The notes beneath the pieces were generated by a model. It saw only the letters and a program-made list of their open reading frames with translations, had not been told where the DNA came from and did no database searches. From Actinomycetota bacterium (GTDB lineage Bacteria; Actinomycetota; Actinomycetes; Propionibacteriales; Nocardioidaceae), in NCBI GenBank assembly GCA_009701885.1, contig WLJH01000013.1:39293-103292 (forward strand): a stretch of DNA of 64,000 nt, written 5' to 3'. This document shows positions 9,115-17,771 of this stretch, one piece after another. Position 1 is the stretch's first letter; every line of letters starts with the position of its first letter. The position numbers and the translations under genes were made by a program.

Positions 9115-10776
9115 ATGACGCACCTCGAGGGCCACGCTGGCGCGCTGGCCGTCGCCGTGGCCCGGGCCCACGGCGTGGAGACCATGTTCACCCTGTCGGG
9201 AGCCCACGTGTTCCCGCTCTACGACGGCGCCGTCCACGCCGACCCGCCGATGCGGCTGCTGGACGTGCGGCACGAGCAGACCGCGGCGTTCGCGGCCGAG
9301 GCCACCGGCAAGCTGACCCGCGTCCCCGGCCTGGCCGTGCTCACCGCCGGCCCGGGCGTCACCAACGGCACCAGCGCCATCGCGCAGGCCCAGTTCGCCG
9401 GCTCCCCCATGGTCGTGCTCGGCGGCCGCGCGCCGCAGAGCCGCTGGGGCAGCGGTGCGTTGCAGGAGCTGGACCAGCCGCCGATCCTGGCGCCGGTCTC
9501 CAAGCTCGCGCGCACCATCCCCACGGCCGGCGACATGCTGAGCGGGATGCACGAGGCCTTCACCGTGGCGCGCTCGTCGCACCGGGGCCCGGTCTTCGTC
9601 GACGTGCCCATGGACGAGCTCTTCGGCTCCTCGGCCGGCGAGGTCGCCGCCGGCGGCCACGTGCGCGGCGCGGACCCCGACACCGACGCCCTCGAGGCGA
9701 TCGCCGCCCTCCTGGTCGCCGCCCAGCGCCCGGTCCTCGTGCTCGGCACCGACGTCTGGGCCGACCACGCCGAGGAGGCGGCCCTGCGCCTGGTCGAGGC
9801 GCTGGGCATCCCCACCATCACCAACGGCATGGGCCGCGGTCTCGTGCCCGGCGGCCACCCGCTGCTCGTGACCAAGGCCCGCGGGCAGGCGCTCGGCAAC
9901 GCCGACCTGGTCGTCGTCGTCGGCACGCCGCTGGACTTCCGGCTGGGCTTCGGTGTCTTCGGGGGCGCTGGGCCGGACAAGGGGCAGGGCACCGAGCCCG
10001 CGAAGGTCGTGCACGTCGCCGACTCCCCCGGCCAGCTGTCCGGGCACGCCACCCTGGCCGGCCGGGCCTCGGGCGACCTCACCGCGTGCCTGGACGGGAT
10101 CCTCGCGGCCGTGGAGAAGGCCGGCCAGGCGTCGTACGCCGGGTGGGTGTCCTCGCTGCAGGAGACCGTGAAGGCGGCGACCGCGCGCGACGCCGAGCTG
10201 CTCGCCGCGGAGGCCGACCCGGTCCATCCGGCGCGCATCTACGGCGAGCTGGTCCCCCGGCTCGCCGACGACGCGGTCGTGATCGGCGACGGCGGTGACT
10301 TCGTGTCCTTCGCGGGCAAGTTCGTCGAGCCGCAGCGGCCCGGCGGGTGGCTGGACCCCGGCCCCTACGGCTGCCTCGGCGCCGGGCTCGGTGCCGCGAT
10401 CGCCGCTCGCGTCGCGCGTCCCTCCTCGCAGGTCGTGCTGCTGCTCGGCGACGGCGCGGCCGGCTTCTCGCTGATGGACGTCGACACCCTGGTGCGGCAC
10501 GACCTGCCGGTGGTCATGGTCGTGGGCAACAACTCCGCATGGGGCCTGGAGAAGGGCCCGATGCAGATGCTCTACGGCTACGACGTGGCCGCCGACCTGG
10601 CTCCCACGCGCTACGACGAGGTCGTCAAGGCGCTGGGCGGAGCGGGCGAGACCGTCACCGAGCCCCGCCAGATCGGGCCCGCGCTCGACCGCGCGTTCGC
10701 CTCGGGCGTGCCCTACCTCGTCAACGTCATGACCGACGTCAACGCGGCCTACCCGCGCAACACGCTGGGCATCTGA
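9115..10776 (+). CDS. Thiamine-pyrophosphate-dependent enzyme (acetolactate-synthase-like)
   Basis: RHEQTAAFAAEATGKLT, TAGPGVTNGTSAIA, GDGAAGFSLMDVDTLVRHDLPVVMVVGNN TPP motifs. Confidence 0.88.
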   Translation: MTHLEGHAGALAVAVARAHGVETMFTLSGAHVFPLYDGAVHADPPMRLLDVRHEQTAAFAAEATGKLTRVPGLAVLTAGPGVTNGTSAIAQAQFAGSPMVVLGGRAPQSRWGSGALQELDQPPILAPVSKLARTIPTAGDMLSGMHEAFTVARSSHRGPVFVDVPMDELFGSSAGEVAAGGHVRGADPDTDALEAIAALLVAAQRPVLVLGTDVWADHAEEAALRLVEALGIPTITNGMGRGLVPGGHPLLVTKARGQALGNADLVVVVGTPLDFRLGFGVFGGAGPDKGQGTEPAKVVHVADSPGQLSGHATLAGRASGDLTACLDGILAAVEKAGQASYAGWVSSLQETVKAATARDAELLAAEADPVHPARIYGELVPRLADDAVVIGDGGDFVSFAGKFVEPQRPGGWLDPGPYGCLGAGLGAAIAARVARPSSQVVLLLGDGAAGFSLMDVDTLVRHDLPVVMVVGNNSAWGLEKGPMQMLYGYDVAADLAPTRYDEVVKALGGAGETVTEPRQIGPALDRAFASGVPYLVNVMTDVNAAYPRNTLGI

Positions 10777-10784
10777 GCGGCGAG

Positions 10785-11294
10785 GTGCGGATCCGGCTGG
10801 CCCGACCCGAGGAGCTGCGGGTCGTCGGGGAGATCACCGTGGCGGCGTACGCGCCGTTCACGCTCGGACCCGACGACCCCTACCTCGCCCAGCTGCGTGA
10901 CGCCGCCGCGCGCGCGGAGCAGGCCGAGCTGTGGGTGGCCGTCGACGAGGAGTCCGGGAAGGTCCTGGGCAGCGTGACCACGTGCCCGCCCGGCTCTCCC
11001 TGGCGCGAGGTCTCCCGGGACGGGGAGGGCGAGTTCCGGATGCTCTCGGTCTCCCCCGAGGCACAGGGTCGCGGGATCGGCACGGCGCTGGTCGAGCACG
11101 TGCTGGCGCTCTACCGCGCCGCCGGAGCACACGCGGTGGTCCTGTGCTCGCTGCCGGAGATGACCGCGGCGCACCGGCTCTACGCCCGGCACGGGTTCAC
11201 CCGGCTGCCCGAGCGCGACTGGGACGTGCACCCCGGCAAGCCGCTGTGGTCCTTCGGCCTCGACCTGGACACCCACCCGCGAGGAGACGCATGA
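10785..11294 (+). CDS. GNAT family N-acetyltransferase
   Basis: LSVSPEAQGRGIGTALVEHVL acetyl-CoA binding motif; GTG start. Confidence 0.88.
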   Translation: MRIRLARPEELRVVGEITVAAYAPFTLGPDDPYLAQLRDAAARAEQAELWVAVDEESGKVLGSVTTCPPGSPWREVSRDGEGEFRMLSVSPEAQGRGIGTALVEHVLALYRAAGAHAVVLCSLPEMTAAHRLYARHGFTRLPERDWDVHPGKPLWSFGLDLDTHPRGDA

Positions 11295-11682
11295 GCGGGC
11301 AGAGCCAGACGACCCTCACCTTCACCGTCGGGCCGGAGGACACCGCCCGGGCCGTCGGCTCGGGGAGCCTGGAGGTGCTCGGCACCCCGCGGCTGCTGGC
11401 GTGGCTCGAGGCCGCCACGTGCGCGGCGCTCGAGCCGGACCTCGAGCCGGGGTCGACCAGCGTCGGCACCCGCGTCGAGCTCGACCACCAGGCACCGAGC
11501 CCCGTGGGAGCCGTCCTCGAGGTCACCGCGTCGACGACGTACGTCGACGGGCGGCTGCACCGGCTCACCGTCGCCGCGCGGCACACCGCCGACACCCGGC
11601 CGGACGGCCCGGCAAGGTCGTGGCGACCGGCGAGGTGACCCGGGTCGTGGTGGACGCGGAGAGGTTCATGTCCCGGCTCTGA
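11291..11682 (+). pseudogene. Fluoroacetyl-CoA thioesterase (FlK)-like hotdog protein with an apparent frameshift near 11611
   Basis: Frame 1 gives MSGQSQTTLTFTVGPEDTARAVGSGSLEVLGTPRLLAWLEAATCAAL...; the expected C-terminus GKVVATGEVTRVVVDAERFMSRL lies in another frame. Confidence 0.7.
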
Positions 11683-11703
11683 CCACCTGTCCCCGGGACG
11701 ACG

Positions 11704-11734
11704 GAACCCCCGGCCCTGACGGGTCCGGGGGTTC
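11704..11734. terminator. Bidirectional terminator hairpin
   Basis: GAACCCCCGG-(11 nt)-CCGGGGGTTC perfect 10-bp stem between convergent genes. Confidence 0.7.
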
Positions 11735-11754
11735 GGCGTACCTGGCGCTGGCGC

Positions 11755-11829
11755 TCAGGCGTTGGGGCGCTTGCCGTGGTTCGCGCCCTTCTTCTTGCGA
11801 GCGCGGCGCTTGCGACCGGTCTTGCCCAT
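11755..11829 (-). CDS. 50S ribosomal protein bL37 (24 aa)
   Basis: Translation MGKTGRKRRARKKKGANHGKRPNA; basic peptide with the ANHGKRPN ending of actinobacterial bL37. Not in the supplied ORF track. Confidence 0.85.
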   Translation of the reverse strand: MGKTGRKRRARKKKGANHGKRPNA

Positions 11830-11913
11830 GGGGTTTCTCCTAGCGGTAGGTCATCGGCCCGTGCCCAGGCCAGCGGTCAGTCTCCCAGGTCGGGTCCGGG
11901 AGGAGAAATCGGG

Positions 11914-12192
11914 TCAGGACTCGCGGATCTCGATCTGCACCTGGCGCACGCGCATCATGACGCGCGCCCGCAGGTCGGCCGGGGCGGCCTCGGAGCAGGA
12001 CCGGGCGACGATCGACTTCACCGTGCGCTGCAGGTCGTACTTCTCCAGGCACGGGTTGCACGTGTCGAGGTGGACCTGGACCGCGGCGCAGTCAGCGGTG
12101 TCGAGCTCGTTGTCGAGGAAGTAGACGATCTGCTCGAGGAAGTCCGCACACTCGCTCGCAGTCGGCTCGTGGCTGTGGTCGTGGTCGGTCAC
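11914..12192 (-). CDS. rsrA: Mycothiol-system anti-sigma-R factor RsrA
   Basis: ZAS motif [22 protein letters not shown] and location just downstream of sigR. Confidence 0.92.
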   Translation of the reverse strand: MTDHDHSHEPTASECADFLEQIVYFLDNELDTADCAAVQVHLDTCNPCLEKYDLQRTVKSIVARSCSEAAPADLRARVMMRVRQVQIEIRES

Positions 12193-12824
12193 TGTCCCTC
12201 CCCGGGAAGGCTCGACGCGGGCAGCAGGTCGTTGGCCCGGACGTAGTCGGTGAGCATGTCGCGCAGCTGGCGGCGCCCCCGGTGCAGCCGCGACATCACG
12301 GTGCCGATGGGGGTCTCCATGATCTCGGCGATCTCCTTGTAGGCGAACCCCTCGACGTCGGCGAGGTAGACCGCGAGGCGGAACTCCTCGGGGAGCCGCT
12401 GGAGTGCGTCCTTCACCTGGCTGTCGGGGAGGTGCTCGAGCGCCTCCGTCTCGGCCGACTTGAGCCCGGTCGAGGTGTGCGACTCCGCCCGCGCGAGCTG
12501 CCAGTCCTCCACGTCCTCCGACATCGACTGCTGCGGCTGCCGCTGCTTCTTGCGGTAGCTGTTGATGAAGGTGTTGGTGAGGATGCGGTAGAGCCAGGCC
12601 TTGAGGTTCGTGCCCGGCTTGAACTGGTGGAAGGAGGAGTACGCCTTGGCGAAGGTCTCCTGCACCAGGTCCTCGGCGTCGGCCGGGTTGCGGGTCATCC
12701 GCATCGCGGCGGAGTAGAGCTGGTCGAGGAAGGGCAGCGCGTCGCGCTCGAACCGGGCCGAACGCTCGGCGTCGGTCTCGGTCTCGCGGTCCACTGGCTC
12801 GTCCGGCGGCAGGGTCTCAGTCAT
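12189..12824 (-). CDS. sigR: ECF sigma factor SigR/SigH
   Basis: [81 protein letters not shown]. Confidence 0.95.
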   Translation of the reverse strand: MTETLPPDEPVDRETETDAERSARFERDALPFLDQLYSAAMRMTRNPADAEDLVQETFAKAYSSFHQFKPGTNLKAWLYRILTNTFINSYRKKQRQPQQSMSEDVEDWQLARAESHTSTGLKSAETEALEHLPDSQVKDALQRLPEEFRLAVYLADVEGFAYKEIAEIMETPIGTVMSRLHRGRRQLRDMLTDYVRANDLLPASSLPGEGQ

Positions 12825-12975
12825 CGCGTCCCAGCCTAGCCGTGGCGCGAGCGGTCCCTGCTGCGCGGCGGTCGGCTCGACGCGCTCGGCGGTCGGTTCC
12901 AGCAGTGCCATCACGAGGGGTTCAACGTCAGCGGTGTCCGCAGGCATTCCCCCGGTGTTCACCCGGAGTCCTCGT

Positions 12976-13626
12976 TCAGCCGGGCAGGACCTCGCGCACC
13001 AACCACTCCAGGGTGGCCTCGACCAGGAGAGCCAGGGCGTCGTCCTGGGAGAGGTCGCCCCGCTTCGGCACCCTGAGGCCGTGGTCGGCCCCGGGCACGA
13101 CGGCGAGGTCGACGTGGTCGGGCAGCGGGTCGGGGAACTCCTCGGGGCGGCCCATCGTGTCGCGCTCCCCCTGCACCACCAGCGTGGGTACGCCGGCGGC
13201 CTCGAGCTCGACGAGCCGGCTCTTCTCGGGCTTCCCCGGTGGGTGGAGCGGGAAGGCCAGCGCCAGGCAGCCGAGCGCGCCCAGGTCGCTCGCGCACCGG
13301 GCCGCGGACCGCGCCCCGGCCGAGCGTCCGCCGACCACGAGCGGGGTGCGGGTGCGCAGCGCGGCGGCTGCGGCACGGAGGCCGTCGTCCAGGGTCGGCG
13401 GCGCCGTGGCGACCTTGCGGCCGGCGACCCGCCACGGCTGCTCGAAGCGGGCCACCGTGATGCCCTGCCGCGGGAGGCACTCGTCGAGCACCTCCAGGTC
13501 GCGGGTGTCGATGCCGACGCCCGCGCCGTGGCTGAGCAGCAGGGTCGCCGAGGCGCCGCGGGCGCGGGTGGTCACGAGGCGGCCGGGGCCGTGGGGGGTG
13601 GCGACCTCGCGCTCGCTGGAGCTCAC
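12976..13626 (-). CDS. Alpha/beta hydrolase (dienelactone-hydrolase-like)
   Basis: [24 protein letters not shown] nucleophile elbow, [12 protein letters not shown]. Confidence 0.85.
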   Translation of the reverse strand: MSSSEREVATPHGPGRLVTTRARGASATLLLSHGAGVGIDTRDLEVLDECLPRQGITVARFEQPWRVAGRKVATAPPTLDDGLRAAAAALRTRTPLVVGGRSAGARSAARCASDLGALGCLALAFPLHPPGKPEKSRLVELEAAGVPTLVVQGERDTMGRPEEFPDPLPDHVDLAVVPGADHGLRVPKRGDLSQDDALALLVEATLEWLVREVLPG

Positions 13627-14375
13627 AGCAGCTCCCCCTCGAGCGGCAGCGGCTCGACCAGCTCGGGGCCGTTGTTGCGAACGTTGCTGACCAGCGTCGA
13701 GACGGGATAGGCCTCGAGGCGGCTCGGAGCCGCGGGCTGGAGCAGGTCCCGCAGGTCGTCGGCCCCGGCGGTGGTGTCGAGCCATGCCGCCCACCGGTCG
13801 CGCTCGACCATCATCGGCATCCGGTCGTGGATGTGGCCGAGGTCGTCCTCGGCGTCGGTGGTGATGACGGTGGCGGTCCACAGGAAGCGGTGCGGGTCGT
13901 CGTCGGCCCGCGTGGGGTCGCGCCAGATCTCGTAGAGACCGGCCATCGCCAGCACGCCGTGGTCCTTGGGGCGGATGAAGAACGGCTGCTTCAGCGGCTT
14001 GCCGGCCGACGTCCGCTGCTCGGTCGGGTACCACTCGAAGTAGCCGTCGGCCGGCAGCAGGCAGCGGCGCTTGGCGAAGGCGCGCTTGTAGGCAGGCTTC
14101 TCGGCCACCGTCTCGACCCGGGCGTTGATCATGCGGTTCCCGATCGTCGGGTCCTTGGCCCACGACGGCACCAGGCCCCACCGCAGCACGCGCAGCTGGC
14201 GCTCGGGCTGCGGCCGCTCGTCACCGATCGCGGGCCGTTCGAGGACGGCGTACACGTCCTTGGTGGGGGCGACGTTGAAGTCGGGCTCGAGCGCCGTCTC
14301 CAGCACCGGCTGGTCGACCTCGAACTCCTCCACCAGGTCCTCGGGGCGCCTGCTCGAGGCGTAGCGGCCGCACAT
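13623..14375 (-). CDS. SOS response-associated peptidase (SRAP/HMCES/YedK)
   Basis: Starts MCGRYASS with catalytic Cys2; RMINARVETVAEKPAYKRAFAKRRCLLPADGYFEW. Confidence 0.95.
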   Translation of the reverse strand: MCGRYASSRRPEDLVEEFEVDQPVLETALEPDFNVAPTKDVYAVLERPAIGDERPQPERQLRVLRWGLVPSWAKDPTIGNRMINARVETVAEKPAYKRAFAKRRCLLPADGYFEWYPTEQRTSAGKPLKQPFFIRPKDHGVLAMAGLYEIWRDPTRADDDPHRFLWTATVITTDAEDDLGHIHDRMPMMVERDRWAAWLDTTAGADDLRDLLQPAAPSRLEAYPVSTLVSNVRNNGPELVEPLPLEGELL

Positions 14376-14409
14376 GCGGGTCAGCCTAGGCGTGCGGGGG
14401 CGCGCCGAC

Positions 14410-15843
14410 TCAGGCCGTGAGGAGGAAGTCGGCGAGTCGGACCTCGATGAGAGGAGCGTGGTCGCGCGGTGGTGGCAGTCCCGGTGCCCGTGACCGGTGG
14501 CGGTGGCCGGTGGGGGTCGTGGTCTCGACGGTGTGCGGGTCGGTGTCGGCGACTTGTGCGGACCAGCCGTTGGCTTCCTTGGCCTGGTTGCAGGCCTCGC
14601 ACAGCCCCTGGCCGTTCTCGGCGGTGGTGGGGCCGCCGTCGGCCCAGGGCCGGACGTGGTCGCGGTGGCGGGCGGGTGCGTCGCAGTACGGCGTGCGGCA
14701 GGACCGATCGCGGACCGCGAGGAACTGGGCCAGCCCGGCTGGGAAGGTGCGGGATCGGGAGTCCATGACGACCAGCTGGCCGTCGGGATCGGCGTAGAGC
14801 CTGCGCAGGGACGCCAGGCCCGCCTCCTCTGCGCGGGCGACCAGGTCGCGGACGTCGTCGGCCGGCAGCGGGACCGGCGCGACGCCGGGAGCCGAGACCC
14901 AGCCCGGCTCGTCGCCGGCAGCGCCGGGCAGGTTCAGCAGCGTGGCGTCCGAGAGCACCACCTGCACCGCGACCGGCACCACCGGTGCCTGCGGTGCGGT
15001 CGGGGCGACCGTCTGGTCCCAGGTGCCCGCGCGAGCGGCCACCGACTCGGCCACCGAGTCCGCGCGCGGCTGCCCGTCAGCACGACCCCCGAGGACCGCG
15101 GCGACCAGCGAGTCGGCCATCACCTGCCCCCGGGTCCGCTCGTCCCCTGCAGCCCGCGCGACGTCAGCCGCACGACCCAGGGTCGCGTGCACCGCCACCC
15201 CCTGCTCCAGCGGCAGCAGCGCCGAGAACCTCGTCATCCCGTCCGGTGCCGGGCGCAGGCTGGTGTGCCGCTGCGCGACCGCCTTCCGGCGCCGCTCCAC
15301 TGCGGCCACCGGATCCGCGACGTAGGCCAGCCGGTCCACCTCGGCCCGGAACCGCCGATCACCCCACCCCTCCGTGGTCGAGGCGTCGGCCATCAGCTCG
15401 GCATCGACCGCCTGTCGGTCGGCCAGCGACAGGCACGCCGTGCCCTGCGCGATCTGGACCGCCCGCCACTCGCTGCACCAGCCCGCCTCCATCGCCGCCA
15501 ACGTGTGCGGCAGCTCCTCGCACAGCACCACCGCCAACCCCAGGTGGATGCCACCCCGGTGCGGCGACTCCCGCCGCGCCAACGCCACCTCAGCGCCGAT
15601 GCCACGCTCCCGCGTCGCGGCCGGCTGGTGGGATCGCTCGGCGACCCGAGCTGTCTTCAGCACCACCGACAGTCGTGCCTGGGCTGCGGCGACCGTGTTC
15701 TTCAACGACTCCAGCTCCCCCAGCAGCTCCACCGCCGCCACGTCGCGCCGCTCGGCGTCGAGGGCGGCCACCGCACCCGCGAGCGCCAGCACCCGCTCCC
15801 GCAGGTCAGCGGCGACGGGTGTCGCGAGGGTGGCCGAGTCCAT
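14410..15843 (-). CDS. DUF222 / HNH endonuclease domain protein (13E12-repeat family)
   Basis: N-terminal DUF222-like helices; C-terminal RDRSCRTPYCDAPARHRDHVRPWADGGPTTAENGQGLCEACNQAKE HNH motif. Confidence 0.92.
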   Translation of the reverse strand: MDSATLATPVAADLRERVLALAGAVAALDAERRDVAAVELLGELESLKNTVAAAQARLSVVLKTARVAERSHQPAATRERGIGAEVALARRESPHRGGIHLGLAVVLCEELPHTLAAMEAGWCSEWRAVQIAQGTACLSLADRQAVDAELMADASTTEGWGDRRFRAEVDRLAYVADPVAAVERRRKAVAQRHTSLRPAPDGMTRFSALLPLEQGVAVHATLGRAADVARAAGDERTRGQVMADSLVAAVLGGRADGQPRADSVAESVAARAGTWDQTVAPTAPQAPVVPVAVQVVLSDATLLNLPGAAGDEPGWVSAPGVAPVPLPADDVRDLVARAEEAGLASLRRLYADPDGQLVVMDSRSRTFPAGLAQFLAVRDRSCRTPYCDAPARHRDHVRPWADGGPTTAENGQGLCEACNQAKEANGWSAQVADTDPHTVETTTPTGHRHRSRAPGLPPPRDHAPLIEVRLADFLLTA

Positions 15844-15854
15844 GACTCATGCTA

Positions 15855-15870
15855 TCGAACATGTGTTCGA
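15855..15870. promoter_or_regulatory. LexA/SOS box
   Basis: TCGAACATGTGTTCGA, a perfect 16-bp palindrome matching the actinobacterial SOS core GAAC-N4-GTTC, 12 bp upstream of the minus-strand DUF222-HNH start. Confidence 0.85.
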
Positions 15871-15924
15871 CCGACAAGGGATCGCAACGCTCGATGTGGA
15901 CGACTCGATCGACGGGCGCGCCAC

Positions 15925-16287
15925 TCAGGCGCACTCCCACAGCCTCGGACGGAGCTCCCGCTGCTGCCCCCACGCGAACCGGGACTCGCTGATGAAGTCC
16001 TCGAACCCGTCGGTGAAGACGTCGAGCCCAGCCTCGACGGGGTAGCGCGCACCCCACTCGTGAACGAACCCGCGGTGCGACTCCCCGCCAGCGCAGACGT
16101 CGACCACCAGACGCCAGGCGCCGTCCCGGTCCTGCTCCCACCCGATCGACCAGTCGTCGAGCTCCCCCGGCTCGAGCAGCGCATCGAGGACGCTCCGCAC
16201 CGCCGCACGGACAGAGTCGCTGACGTCAGGCGGCGCGGGGAGGTCGAACACTGCGACACCCTCGGTCACGAGACGCACAGGGGGCAA
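15925..16287 (-). CDS. Hypothetical protein
   Basis: 120 aa with coding-like composition; no family recognised. Confidence 0.5.
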   Translation of the reverse strand: MPPVRLVTEGVAVFDLPAPPDVSDSVRAAVRSVLDALLEPGELDDWSIGWEQDRDGAWRLVVDVCAGGESHRGFVHEWGARYPVEAGLDVFTDGFEDFISESRFAWGQQRELRPRLWECA

Positions 16288-16309
16288 CCGGATTCGTGCG
16301 CGCCGGCGC

Positions 16310-16840
16310 TCACAGACGCACCGGCTCCCAGGCGTCCCCAGGACGCGTGAGCGGCTGCAGCGAGACCTCGACGTCCGTCAGGACGCCGGGCAGCTCGACC
16401 GTGAACTGCACGATGTGCCCTCCACCGAACGAACCACTGCCGGCGTACGGCGAGGGCCTCCCCCGGTGCTCGACCTGCAGCCGTCCGAGCAGGTCGCGAT
16501 GGACGGCGCGCGGCACCTCGGCACCGTCGCGGGTCACGAGTACGAGGTGCACCACGGTCCAATCACCGACGTGCCACTCGGGCAGGCGCCAGATGGACAC
16601 CGGGCACCCGGAGACCTCCAACACCACGGGCTGCGGGAGCAGCTTCCCGGCCACGGCCGTGCCGGACGCATCAGCCAGTCCCGAGCGGCACGTGTGGCCA
16701 CCGAGCGAGAAGCTCGCGAGGGAGCGCAACGGCACGCCACCCATCCGCAGAGCCGACGACGCTCCCTCCCCGTCGGCGACGACGGCGTCGTGGTCGACGT
16801 CGCGCAGCACCAGCAGGTCCCCGAGGACGATTCGCTCCAC
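16310..16840 (-). CDS. Hypothetical protein
   Basis: 176 aa, MERIVLGDLLVLRDVDHDAVV...; no family recognised. Confidence 0.6.
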   Translation of the reverse strand: MERIVLGDLLVLRDVDHDAVVADGEGASSALRMGGVPLRSLASFSLGGHTCRSGLADASGTAVAGKLLPQPVVLEVSGCPVSIWRLPEWHVGDWTVVHLVLVTRDGAEVPRAVHRDLLGRLQVEHRGRPSPYAGSGSFGGGHIVQFTVELPGVLTDVEVSLQPLTRPGDAWEPVRL

Positions 16841-16887
16841 GCTGCCAACCTAGCCAGCCGGCGGACCAGGGTCCGGTCAGGCGCGAC

Positions 16888-17571
16888 CTACCCGCCGTCC
16901 AACCGCTCGAGCAGCAGGACCAACTCCAGCTCCCCCTCCGGGAGCGGGTGGACCCGGACGTCGGCCTCCCAGCCGTCGTCCTCGAGCAGCCGCCGCAGCA
17001 GCGCCACCAGCCCCTCCAGCCGGCGGTCCCTGTCGACGAGCACCACGACGCGACCGGTGTGGGTGTGCGCGACGGTCTCCCCACCGCCGAACACGACCCG
17101 CACCCGCTCGCCCAGGGCGGCGCACGAGAGGGCCCTCCCCAGAGCCCCTCCCTCCGGCGCCGCCCCGGACGGACCGGACCCCTCCGGGGTGTCGCGCGCC
17201 GGGCGGTCCCCCCCAGGACCGCCCGGCGTCACGACCACCAGGGCGTGAGCCTGCGCGGGGTCGAGCCCCGCGCGCCGCTGCTCGGCCACCCTGGTGCGCA
17301 GGTGGGCCATCGTCGCGAGGCCCGTGAGCGGGTCCTCGCAGGTGAGCCGGTGCAGGTGCCCGAGGGTGGTGTCGGCCCATCCCTCCACGAGGGCCTCCAC
17401 CTCCCCCGGACGGGGCTCCCGACCCCGCACCTGCATCTCGGCCCGCAGGGTGCGCAACGCCTCTCCCACGCCCGCACCGTCCTCCGCCAGGCGACGGCCG
17501 ACGTCCCGTGCGTGCTCGAGGGACGTGGCGTCCGCGGACGGGCGGCGCAGCAGTCCTGCCAGCTTGCCCAT
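16888..17571 (-). CDS. Hypothetical protein with a degenerate GGDEF-like N-terminal segment
   Basis: DPLTGLATMAHLRTRVAEQRR resembles a GGDEF-domain entry motif, but no intact GGDEF signature follows. Confidence 0.55.
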   Translation of the reverse strand: MGKLAGLLRRPSADATSLEHARDVGRRLAEDGAGVGEALRTLRAEMQVRGREPRPGEVEALVEGWADTTLGHLHRLTCEDPLTGLATMAHLRTRVAEQRRAGLDPAQAHALVVVTPGGPGGDRPARDTPEGSGPSGAAPEGGALGRALSCAALGERVRVVFGGGETVAHTHTGRVVVLVDRDRRLEGLVALLRRLLEDDGWEADVRVHPLPEGELELVLLLERLDGG

Positions 17572-17714
17572 CGGGTCTCCTCACGTCTCGCTCGTGTCTG
17601 CACGCCGGCGCTGTCCAGGTGTGTCCGGGACGTCGGCCGCCGCCACCATGGCGGGTGTTGCAGTGAGGGGACGGGCCTCCCGGGAGGTCATGACGCGGAA
17701 CCCACGACTTTCCC

Positions 17715-17743
17715 GGAACTTTTTTCGGGGGGATCCTCGTGAT
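17715..17743 (+). promoter_or_regulatory. Candidate ECF-type promoter for the downstream sigma gene
   Basis: GGAACT (17715-17720), 17-nt spacer, CGTGAT (from 17738). Confidence 0.5.
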
Positions 17744-17771
17744 CTTTCGCCGGGTCGTGCGTTGTACCCCT

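Noticed and set aside
6667-10500. 1277-aa minus-strand ORF
   Set aside because: Only the distal 1476 nt encode PdtaS; the rest is antisense to DUF2785-like and TPP-enzyme genes and has low-complexity Arg/Gly/His-rich composition typical of high-GC spurious frames.
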